Shown piece by piece: positions 53,097-60,670 of a stretch of DNA of 64,000 bases. Source of the DNA: JAIQFL01 sp035501495 (GTDB lineage: Bacteria > Acidobacteriota > Terriglobia > Bryobacterales > Bryobacteraceae); NCBI GenBank assembly GCA_035501495.1, contig DATJWB010000006.1:21427-85426 (forward strand), given 5' to 3'. Both the position numbers and the translations under genes were made by a program. The notes below the pieces were generated by a model. That model searched no databases and was not told the origin of the DNA. It saw only the letters and a program-made list of their open reading frames with translations. Numbering within the stretch: the first letter of the stretch is position 1; every line of letters begins with the position of its first letter.

Positions 53097-54269
53097 CTAC
53101 GGGCATGGCGGGTGAGTGGTGGTTTTGGTTCCGTAGGTGGAGTACGCCCCACCAGCGGCGATAGAGCCTGTTCCGTTGTCATAAAACCATGAGAAGTAGG
53201 CGAGTTCCGTGGGGTGGTAGTAGTAGCCATTCCAGAGGATCGTTTTCGCATTATTCGTGCCGTGGAGCGGATCTCCGACTTCAAACTTCGTGGAACAGGC
53301 GTTCGGCTCAGGGTTGAGCCAGGACGGGGCGCCGTTGTTGTTCAGCGGATCCATCATCCATTCCCCGATCTCGTGAGTCAATTCGAAGATGTCCTGGCCG
53401 CGGGCGTTAGGGTCGCCCATCGGAAAGTCCGTCGTGCTGATGTGAGCGGCAGTGGTGTTATATTCCGCCCAGGCGAAGGTCTGTGGCGGATGCAGTTCGT
53501 CGAAGTTGTCGGGCGTGTGGCCGTGGGCGCCATTCGTAGTTCCGTTGTTTGAACCGGACTCTACCACGTCCCGGGTTATGAACAGCGCGAATCTACCGGT
53601 CGAAATGTATCCACTCGCCTGCAAACTGGGAATGAGGTTCTCCGTGATCATGTTGTTGATGAACTTTTCCGGGAGTTGGAGCCGCAGAGTGCAAGAGGCC
53701 TCATCGCCGTTGATAGTCGCGTTCATACCCTCGTACACCGAGATCACCGGCGGAAAAGTAGGAATAGTAGTCAAGAGCTGCGTGGGGACATACCAGTCAA
53801 TCGTATCTTCCACACTGCCTAAGGTCGCTTTCCAAAAGGCGGCCCGCTTGTAAGCGGAAATGTACTGGAAGGTGCCGACGCTAACGCCGTTGAACGTACG
53901 CGGAGCTGGTTGCACAAGTGGCGACTGCTTGAACCGGTCCACGGCAGAAACGCCGCCGTCACAAGAATTCGGTTGAGTGGGGTCGAATAACTTCAACTTA
54001 TTATCTTTGGTATTGACGAGAAACACCAGTGGAATCACGACGGCGTGGATGGTGGTCGCGATGGTTTTGGTAGAGAACGCCAACGGGTCTCCCCCTACCA
54101 TCACGATGTTGAAATGGTCGGATGCGGTGTACACCGAAAGGGGGGTTAAAGGAACGGTATCTCCAATCCCCGGCAGGTCGTTCGCAAAGCCCCGCGGCGC
54201 CGTGCTCCCGGCAACGAACACCACGCTCAACGCACATAGAATTCTTCGTTTCGTCTGTATTCTCAACAT
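53097..54269 (-). CDS. Secreted protein with HExxxW motif
   Basis: 390 residues from ATG 54269, which has AGGATCC directly before it (AGGAGGATCC-like). The N-terminus MLRIQTKRRILCALSVVFVAGS is a signal peptide. The C-terminal half contains ELTHEIGEWMMDPLNNNG, an HExxxW pattern that could bind zinc in a peptidase-like site, followed by WLNPEPNACSTKFEVGDPLHG. Similar proteins with this motif are frequent among secreted acidobacterial hypotheticals. It is divergent from the ECF sigma gene at 54471 across about 200 bp. A protease role is only suggested by the motif. Confidence 0.7.
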   Translation of the reverse strand: MLRIQTKRRILCALSVVFVAGSTAPRGFANDLPGIGDTVPLTPLSVYTASDHFNIVMVGGDPLAFSTKTIATTIHAVVIPLVFLVNTKDNKLKLFDPTQPNSCDGGVSAVDRFKQSPLVQPAPRTFNGVSVGTFQYISAYKRAAFWKATLGSVEDTIDWYVPTQLLTTIPTFPPVISVYEGMNATINGDEASCTLRLQLPEKFINNMITENLIPSLQASGYISTGRFALFITRDVVESGSNNGTTNGAHGHTPDNFDELHPPQTFAWAEYNTTAAHISTTDFPMGDPNARGQDIFELTHEIGEWMMDPLNNNGAPSWLNPEPNACSTKFEVGDPLHGTNNAKTILWNGYYYHPTELAYFSWFYDNGTGSIAAGGAYSTYGTKTTTHPPCP

Positions 54270-54470
54270 AGGATCCTCCTTGGCGGGAATCTCGGTTGTG
54301 GATACCCGCGGTAAATCTTCCTCACCCTCCAGAGCGGAAAGATCTCGCAAAAACTAGAATGAGAGGTCAGAAAATCTTGCAGAAGGAGCAGTGACTTGCG
54401 TGCGGCGCTTCTTGTCGGTCCTTCCCGAATATGGTAATTTCGGGGATCGAGGATTGCTGGCGGCGATTGG

Positions 54471-55055
54471 ATGGAGGCGTCCACACAGCACGAAATCACG
54501 CGCCTGCTGCGAGCCTGGAGTGCGGGGAATGAGGGCGCTCGCGAACGACTCATGCCCCTGGTATACGAAGAACTGCACCGGTTGGCGAGCGCCTATATGT
54601 CGCGGGAGCGGGCGGATCACACGCTTCAGACTACGGCCCTGGTTCACGAAGCGTATCTCCGCTTGACGGACGCCTCATCGGCGAGCTTCCAGGACCGTGC
54701 ACATTTCTTTGGCATGTGCGCCCTGTTGATGCGCCGGATTCTGGTGGACTGGGCACGGTCCCGCGGTTCGTTCAAGCGCGGTGGCGACTGGCGGCCGCTC
54801 CAATTGGACGAGGCATTGGTAATGTCTCCCGAATCCGAGATCGACCTGGTCGCTCTGGACGACGCACTCAGGTCGCTCGCCGCCGTGGACGCACGCAAGA
54901 GCCGCGTAGTGGAACTTCGCTTCTTCGGCGGGTTGAGCGTGCAGGAGACGGCGGCGTTCTTGAAAGTCTCGTTGGACACTGTGGCGCGCGATTGGAGGCT
55001 GGCAAAAAGTTGGCTGCGGCGGGAATTGGGTGGCGGTAAGTCACATGACACCTGA
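54471..55055 (+). CDS. ECF sigma factor, TIGR02999 type
   Basis: 194 residues. Region 2 features: EARERLMPLVYEELHRLASAYM-like (LMPLVYEELHRLASAY), then TALVHEAYLRL, FFGMCALLMRRILVDWAR. Region 4 helix-turn-helix: VVELRFFGGLSVQETAAFL...TVARDWRLAKSWLRREL. This spacing is typical of the TIGR02999 group of ECF-like sigma factors, abundant in Acidobacteria and Planctomycetes. No anti-sigma factor is nearby. Instead the kinase gene starts 11 bp before the sigma stop, so the kinase is the likely regulator. A parallel pair is at 60068. Confidence 0.9.
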   Translation: MEASTQHEITRLLRAWSAGNEGARERLMPLVYEELHRLASAYMSRERADHTLQTTALVHEAYLRLTDASSASFQDRAHFFGMCALLMRRILVDWARSRGSFKRGGDWRPLQLDEALVMSPESEIDLVALDDALRSLAAVDARKSRVVELRFFGGLSVQETAAFLKVSLDTVARDWRLAKSWLRRELGGGKSHDT

Positions 55056-58000
55056 ACAATGGCGCCAGGTGGAGATGCTGTATCACCTGGCTTTGGAACA
55101 GGAAGCGGATTCGCGGTCGGCGTTTGTCGCGGGAGCGTGCGGGGGGAACGAGGCTTTGCGGCAGGAGGTAGAGTCCCTCCTGGCGGCCGATGAGGGTGCC
55201 GGTCATTACCTGGAAACGTCGGCGTTCGGGGTCGCGGCGAAGGCTCAGGCGCGGGACGAAGCGCGTTCGAATCTGGCCGGCAAAATGGTGGCGCAGTACC
55301 GGCTTTTGGAGAAGCTGGGAGGCGGCAGCGTCACGGAACTCTACCGGGCCGAGGACACCCGGCTCAGGCGTCCTGCAGTAATTGAGTTCCTTCATGGACT
55401 GACCGCGGATTCTGCGGCGCACGAGCGTTTCCAACGCGAGGCCTGCGCAGCATTGGCATTGAATCACCCGCATATCTGCACCGTCTACGACATTGATGAA
55501 TGGGAAGGCGTGCCGTTCATCGCGATGGAATTCCTGGAAGGCGAGACTCTCGACGATTGGCTGAAGGCGAGGGCCCTCACGATCGACGAGTTTCTCGATT
55601 TGTCGCTGCAGATTGCGGACGGGTTGGACGCCGCCCATCGGCAAGGGCTGGTCCATCGCAATCTCCAGCCCGCCACCCTCTTCATCACTCGACGTGGCCA
55701 TGCGAAGATTCTGGACTTCGGTCTGGCTCAATTGCACCCTGAGGGTCTGGTACCAGGCACGCCATCGTACCTCTCGCCAGAACAGCTGCGGGGCGGAAGG
55801 CTCGACTTGCGGACTGACGTGTTCAGCCTGGGCGCCGTGCTGTACGAGATGGCTGCGAGAAGGCGAGCCTTCGACGGCCGATCCGACGCAGCTATCCTGG
55901 ATTCGGTTCTGAACCGCTCGCCGGTACCGGTTCTACAACTGAATCCGTCGATGCCCCCTGGATTGGATGACGTGATTGCCAAGGCGCTGAAGAAGGATCC
56001 CGAAGCGCGCTATCAAAACGTGGCTGATCTCCGCGCCGACCTGAGGCGTCTGAAACGGGAGATCGACTCCCAACGGATGACGCGAACTTCGCCGATGGAC
56101 AGCGGGAATTCGCCCATGATAGAGCCGAATCAACCGGCGCGGCTGGGTCGCTACCAACTCACAGGGCGCCTCGGCGCCGGCGCGATGGGTACGGTCTATG
56201 AAGGCATCGACCCAATAATTGGCAGGGCGGTGGCGATCAAGACCATTCTTCCGGACACACTGGGATCGCCTAGAGAAGCAGAACGGCTTCGGGAGCGCCT
56301 GTTGCGCGAAGCTCGCGCGGCCGGCAGCCTGACGCATCCAAACATTGTGACGTTGTTCGACGCCGGCGAAGAGGCGGGCGTGACGTATATCGTGATGGCG
56401 TTGATCCGCGGTTCCACTCTGGATGCCCTGCTAACGCCCACAGGAAAACCGCTGCCCGCCCAACGCGCGCTGACGATCCTGGCGGAAGTGGCGGCGGCGC
56501 TCGATTACGCTCATAGCCGTGACGTAGTGCACCGTGACGTCAAGCCTGCCAACATCATGATTCAGCCAGACGGTGCGGTGAAACTGGCGGACTTCGGAAT
56601 CGCGAAGCTGGTGAACGCCACGACGTTCACGATGGCCGGCAGCGTGCCTGGTACGCCCTGCTTTATGTCGCCCGAGCAACTTCGGGGTCAGGAAGCAACG
56701 CCGCGGTCGGACCAGTATTCGCTAGCCGTGGTGGCGTGGATGCTGCTGACAGGCTCCAGACCCTTCGACAGCGACCAGCTCATGTCGCTGTTGTCGCAGA
56801 TCCTCGACCATGAGCCGCCCGCAAACAGCCATTTGAACACGAATGCGGACCGCGTTTTGCGTCGCGCCTTGGCCAAAGATCCACTGGCGCGATTTGAATC
56901 GTGCGGTGGATTCGTAGCGGCGCTGAGCGATGCCTGCAGCCGGAATCCGCCGTCGGCCATGAAAGATGGCCGGATGAAGTGGGGCCGGACGCTGATTGCG
57001 GGAGTGGCGATTGGATGCCTGCTCGTGGGGGCCGGTATTGCCTGGCGGCTGCGGGAGCCGAAACCGCAACCCGACGGTCAACCGCAGAGCGTCAATGCCA
57101 TCAGCCCGGCTCCCGTGGTTCCACCATCGGCCGACACTCAGCCACAAATCAGCCAGAATCCTACTCCTGGTCCGGCCGTGGAAACTCGGCCCAGGGCAGG
57201 TCCACCGGAACGGCAGGCAGCGGCCACTTTGAGCGAAAAGTCGGGAGCGAAGGCGCCGCCCGGCGTTAATGTCCCAGCCGCAGGAGATGTTGAAACGAAC
57301 GCCGCCGATGGGCTGGATTATGTTTGGATCCCAGGCGGTTCGTTCGAGATGGGCTGCTCGACTGGAGACCGGTCGTGTGATCCCGAAGAGAATCCGCCGC
57401 ACCAGGTTGCCATCAGCCGCGGTTTCCGGATGGGCCAGACGGAAGTCACTGTGGGTGCCTATCGGCGGTTTGCCAGTGCGACGGGACATTCCATGCCCCC
57501 TGAACCGGTTTTCGCGGAGCGGAATTTGAACCCCGGTTGGGCGGACCAGCGACAGCCAGTCGTAAATGCCACCTGGGATGAAGCGCGCGCATTCTGCTCG
57601 TGGGCCGGGTTGCGGTTGCCCACCGAAGCAGAGTGGGAGTATGCCGCTCGTGCGGGAGATCCGCGGCTGCGCTCTGGTGCCCCCAAGGCGGTCGCATGGT
57701 TCCGCAATAACAGTGGGCGGGCGTATATCGACAGCGCGCCACCGATTCTCAAAGACGAAACCAAGTACGTGGCAGCCCTCAAAGATAATCAGAACGGGCC
57801 ACACGCGGTAGGCGGAAAGGCTGCCAACGCTTTCGGTCTTCGCGATATGCTCGGGAACGTGTGGGAGTGGACCGGCGACTGGTTTCAGAAGGATTACTAT
57901 TCCCATTCCCCCGGCGCCGATCCGCCCGGACCTGAGTTTGGAACGGAGCGGGTATCGCGGGGCGGCTCCTGGTATGACGGTCCGAAGCTGATCACCCCGT

Positions 58001-58086
58001 CGCGGCGCCGTCCGTACCCTCCCACCGCACGGAACGTCTACACGGGCTTTCGCTGCGCGGGGCAATTCAATTCCGGCCGCCAATGA
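55045..58086 (+). CDS. Tandem pseudokinase-kinase with formylglycine-generating-enzyme-like domain
   Basis: 1,013 residues from ATG 55045 (MTPEQWRQVEMLY), overlapping the sigma gene. Residues 1-75 form the helical leader common to sigma-linked kinases. Kinase 1 (about 84-335) looks catalytically dead: the glycine loop is LGGGSVTELY without the third Gly, the Lys position reads AVIEFL (E114 where Lys is expected), and HRD is HRN (204-206), although DFG (224-226) remains. Kinase 2 (about 370-635) is intact: LGAGAMGTVY, K399, HRD 496-498, DFG 516-518. A membrane helix (649-667) and Pro-rich linker lead to an FGE-sulfatase domain from about 757 (YVWIPGGSFEMGC, LRLPTEAEWEYAARAG, GNVWEWTGDWF, RVSRGGSW). 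That domain probably serves as an extracytoplasmic sensor or binding module. Confidence 0.92.
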   Translation: MTPEQWRQVEMLYHLALEQEADSRSAFVAGACGGNEALRQEVESLLAADEGAGHYLETSAFGVAAKAQARDEARSNLAGKMVAQYRLLEKLGGGSVTELYRAEDTRLRRPAVIEFLHGLTADSAAHERFQREACAALALNHPHICTVYDIDEWEGVPFIAMEFLEGETLDDWLKARALTIDEFLDLSLQIADGLDAAHRQGLVHRNLQPATLFITRRGHAKILDFGLAQLHPEGLVPGTPSYLSPEQLRGGRLDLRTDVFSLGAVLYEMAARRRAFDGRSDAAILDSVLNRSPVPVLQLNPSMPPGLDDVIAKALKKDPEARYQNVADLRADLRRLKREIDSQRMTRTSPMDSGNSPMIEPNQPARLGRYQLTGRLGAGAMGTVYEGIDPIIGRAVAIKTILPDTLGSPREAERLRERLLREARAAGSLTHPNIVTLFDAGEEAGVTYIVMALIRGSTLDALLTPTGKPLPAQRALTILAEVAAALDYAHSRDVVHRDVKPANIMIQPDGAVKLADFGIAKLVNATTFTMAGSVPGTPCFMSPEQLRGQEATPRSDQYSLAVVAWMLLTGSRPFDSDQLMSLLSQILDHEPPANSHLNTNADRVLRRALAKDPLARFESCGGFVAALSDACSRNPPSAMKDGRMKWGRTLIAGVAIGCLLVGAGIAWRLREPKPQPDGQPQSVNAISPAPVVPPSADTQPQISQNPTPGPAVETRPRAGPPERQAAATLSEKSGAKAPPGVNVPAAGDVETNAADGLDYVWIPGGSFEMGCSTGDRSCDPEENPPHQVAISRGFRMGQTEVTVGAYRRFASATGHSMPPEPVFAERNLNPGWADQRQPVVNATWDEARAFCSWAGLRLPTEAEWEYAARAGDPRLRSGAPKAVAWFRNNSGRAYIDSAPPILKDETKYVAALKDNQNGPHAVGGKAANAFGLRDMLGNVWEWTGDWFQKDYYSHSPGADPPGPEFGTERVSRGGSWYDGPKLITPSRRRPYPPTARNVYTGFRCAGQFNSGRQ

Positions 58087-58339
58087 TGCCGTCAACGACA
58101 GCCTGGCGGAGACTTTGGCCGCTGCAATGGGATCAGCATGAGCGAACTTCGCGCCAAACAGTAGCGCCGCGCCGCGCGGGACAGCTGGATACCAGCCGAT
58201 ATTCATACATAACGAGGTGTATTTCTTGGTGTGCACCTTGCTGTCCTCGTGAACGGGGCTAGTTGCCTAAACTTGACGCGACGGCTCAGTAGGGAGTGCT
58301 TCCAGCTGGCCGGGGTCAGTTGTTGTAACCCGCCAGCCT

Positions 58340-58843
58340 CTAGCGGCCTTGGTAGGCCAAATAGTATCCCCTTCGCGATCCGTGGTGCCCGGGTGAACTT
58401 GATAGTTCCGGCGCACTAACGGGCGAAGGCGGCAACTTGCAGGAAGCTTGGCATTCTCTGTTTGTCGGTTTTCCATCTTGTGCCAGCCCGAATGCGTTGC
58501 GGATCATGGCTTCAAACCGAATCGCCGGACGCATCTCCACTCGCAAGAGCGCCTCCCCCGGTCCGTCATTCCACCAGGCGTGAAGCGTTCCGGGCGGGGC
58601 GATCAGCTCGACCCCCGGCTCGGCGATCCCCTCCCGCCCCGCAAGGCGAAACCCGACCTGACCGTGCAGCATTGTGAATCGCACTTCCATCCCCGGGTGG
58701 AAACGCTCCTTGATCGTCGAGCCGCCAGGTTGGACATAGAGGTCAACAACCAGCCGTTCGCCCCATGTCGTGTCTGTGCCGACCCGTATTACCGCTCGCT
58801 CACCCGTCACGGGGTTCTCATACTCTTCGCCGGCTTTCAACAT
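58340..58843 (-). CDS. Cupin-domain protein with frameshifted C-terminus
   Basis: 167 codons. The cupin barrel is intact: GERAVIRVGTDTTWGERLVV, FHPGMEVRFTMLHG, ELIAPPGTLHAWWN and LRVEMRPAIRFEAM. After AFGLAQDGK the reading frame departs into an unlike tail (PTNRECQASCK). In another frame the expected continuation TDKQRMPSFLQVAAFAR is found, then an in-frame TAG, then IKFTRAPRIAKGILFG. A one-base change in a run of A near 58470 plus a stop therefore removed the native C-terminus. The barrel may still fold. The start overlaps the upstream cupin gene (58837-58843). Function unknown. Confidence 0.75.
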   Translation of the reverse strand: MLKAGEEYENPVTGERAVIRVGTDTTWGERLVVDLYVQPGGSTIKERFHPGMEVRFTMLHGQVGFRLAGREGIAEPGVELIAPPGTLHAWWNDGPGEALLRVEMRPAIRFEAMIRNAFGLAQDGKPTNRECQASCKLPPSPVSAPELSSSPGHHGSRRGYYLAYQGR

Positions 58844-59403
58844 TCTGACTCTCCTGTGATCTTTCGTTCCCGTTCATCTGGACTCGATCGTGGCTGAGGC
58901 TGACGTTTCAGCCGCCAAGCCCAGGGCCATAAACGCCCACTCGTGGGTGTGAGGCCGTGGCGACCCATGATCTCCGCCATCCTGGTTCGGTCCGGCAGAC
59001 CACCGACCGCCGCGTTGATCACCGCGGCGGACTCGCGGAAATACTGCGGACCTATTGCGGCAGGCGTGATCACGCAGAGTGCCCTCCCGTCGAGGATTCC
59101 ATTGTTGTCGAACCGGTGAATGGCGCCACGCGGAATGCAGAGACCCTGCCCCGGCCCGACATCGATTGTCTTTCCGTCGACGGTCCACGTCAGCACTCCG
59201 TCTATGCCGTATATCGTCTCTTCGTAGTGGTCGTGGCTATGCGCCGGCGCCGCCAGACGCTGCCCGCTCGGAACGGTGACCTCAAAGGCCGCGAGGCTGC
59301 CATTCGAGTTTTCTCCGGTGATCAAGAAGCGCACCGCGAGCGGCCCCAGACGGATGGTCTCGTCGGCAGGATTGACGCGGAGGTCGATGGTTTGCTGAGT
59401 CAT
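58837..59403 (-). CDS. Cupin-domain protein
   Basis: 188 residues, starting MTQQTIDLRVNP. Cupin motif 1 is PAHSHDHYEETIYGIDG (His and Glu metal ligands), and motif 2 is CIPRGAIHRFDNNG. The segment after RTRMAEIMGRHGLTPTSG is basic and poorly ordered and may be extended by loss of the original stop. It is the middle of three minus-strand cupin genes and shares its first seven residues with the upstream one, suggesting duplication. Such cupins are often quercetinase-like or regulatory; no substrate can be assigned. Confidence 0.82.
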   Translation of the reverse strand: MTQQTIDLRVNPADETIRLGPLAVRFLITGENSNGSLAAFEVTVPSGQRLAAPAHSHDHYEETIYGIDGVLTWTVDGKTIDVGPGQGLCIPRGAIHRFDNNGILDGRALCVITPAAIGPQYFRESAAVINAAVGGLPDRTRMAEIMGRHGLTPTSGRLWPWAWRLKRQPQPRSSPDERERKITGESEC

Positions 59404-59451
59404 ATGTTTCCCCTCTTAGTGAATTTGTCTACTGCGTTCCCGCATCTGCTT

Positions 59452-59985
59452 CTATGCCGGCGGAAGAAACTCCAGGCCGACCTTGGACGCTGCTCCGAGC
59501 AACCTGGCCAGGAACTCTTCGTTCATAGGCGGCGGCGCCGCCGACGGATCCCCAGCGGGATAAAACGCTTCCTCGAAAAACTTCTCGAGTCCCGCGGGTG
59601 TAACCACGAGCAGGAGCTTTGTGTCCACGTTCCCGGTGTTTTGGAAGGAATGGGCGACTCCGCGGGGGAGGCAAACAGAATCTCCGGGCGAGGCAGTCAT
59701 TGTCTTCCCGCCGACATGAATGGTCAGCATCCCTTGCTGCAGGTAGAACGTCTCCTCTTCGCGGTGGTGAATGTGCGGCGGAGTGCCTCCGCCCGGCGGA
59801 ACCACAACCTCTGCCATGAAGAAGGCGCCGCCGGTTTGTTCGCCGGTGATGAGGAACGTAACCTTATCGACGGGGCTCTGATAGGCTGGGCCGGTTCCAG
59901 CGGGAACATACTGGACCTGGTTGCTGTTGGCGCGTCCGATCGAATCGGAGGCGGTGAAGGAATGATCGATGGTTTGCTGTGTCAT
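59452..59985 (-). CDS. Cupin-domain protein
   Basis: 177 residues, starting MTQQTIDHSFTAS. Motif 1 is PPHIHHREEETFYLQQG, with three His and Glu; motif 2 is CLPRGVAHSFQNTG. A longer N-terminal strand region (VTFLITGEQTGGAFFMAEVV) precedes the barrel. It is the promoter-proximal gene of a three-cupin set and divergent from the ECF sigma gene at 60068 with about 80 bp between them; shared regulation by the sigma factor is possible. The neighbour downstream follows after 48 bp. Confidence 0.85.
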   Translation of the reverse strand: MTQQTIDHSFTASDSIGRANSNQVQYVPAGTGPAYQSPVDKVTFLITGEQTGGAFFMAEVVVPPGGGTPPHIHHREEETFYLQQGMLTIHVGGKTMTASPGDSVCLPRGVAHSFQNTGNVDTKLLLVVTPAGLEKFFEEAFYPAGDPSAAPPPMNEEFLARLLGAASKVGLEFLPPA

Positions 59986-60067
59986 GACTGTCTCCTCTCA
60001 TCCGGTAGTGGGCGAGGAGGCCGGAGAGTTGTATCACTGCCTTGAAATTTTTGTTGGGCAGACTAAA

Positions 60068-60670
60068 ATGGGTACCGACGTGTCGTCACCGACCGCTCTT
60101 CAACCCGAGACCGTGGCCCGGCTGATGGCGAGCTTTCGCGACGGCGATCATGAGGCCGCCGGACGGCTGGTCGAGATCTTCTATCCCGAGCTCCGGCGCA
60201 TCGCCGCCGCGCGCATGCGGGCCGAGCGCCCAAATCACACGCTACAGCCCACCGCCGTGGTACATCAGCTCTATTTCGAACTCATCAAGATCAAAGCCCT
60301 CCGCCCGGCCAGTTCGGGCGGAGCGGATGAGAAGGCCGCGTTCCTGGGGCTCGCGGCTTACCTGATGAAGCAACTGCTGATTCACCATGCCCGCCCGCTT
60401 TCGCGCCGTTCGGAGAAGGCCGAGGTTCCCGACCTGCCCGGCCCGCGCTTGTCCACGGAACATTCGCTGATCGAAATCGACGATGTTCTCAACCGGCTTG
60501 CCGCCATCAATCCCGCGCTCCGTGAAGTGGTGGAAATGAGGGTCTTCGAAGGTCTGACGCGCGAAGAGATCGCACAGAAAATGGGCTGCGGTACGGCCAC
60601 CGTGGCCCGCCACTGGAACTTCGCTCGAAACTGGCTGGAGGAAGCCTTAGCGGGGACTGCGGGACAGTGA
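60068..60670 (+). CDS. ECF sigma factor, TIGR02999 type
   Basis: 200 residues from ATG 60068 (MGTDVSSPTALQPE); the frame is open further upstream but overlaps the divergent cupin start. Region 2: LMASFRDGDHEAAGRLVEIF, YPELRRIAAARMRAERPNHT, VVHQLYFELIKI, FLGLAAYLMKQLLIHHAR. Region 4: VVEMRVFEGLTREEIAQKMG and TVARHWNFARNWLEEAL. It belongs to the same group as the factor at 54471. Its stop overlaps the GTG start of the kinase (GTGA), so the two are coupled. Confidence 0.9.
   Translation: MGTDVSSPTALQPETVARLMASFRDGDHEAAGRLVEIFYPELRRIAAARMRAERPNHTLQPTAVVHQLYFELIKIKALRPASSGGADEKAAFLGLAAYLMKQLLIHHARPLSRRSEKAEVPDLPGPRLSTEHSLIEIDDVLNRLAAINPALREVVEMRVFEGLTREEIAQKMGCGTATVARHWNFARNWLEEALAGTAGQ

Noticed and set aside
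58087..58236. Minus-strand start of a long open frame (MHTKKYTSL...)
   Set aside because: It continues antisense through the pseudokinase-kinase gene and shows no domain.
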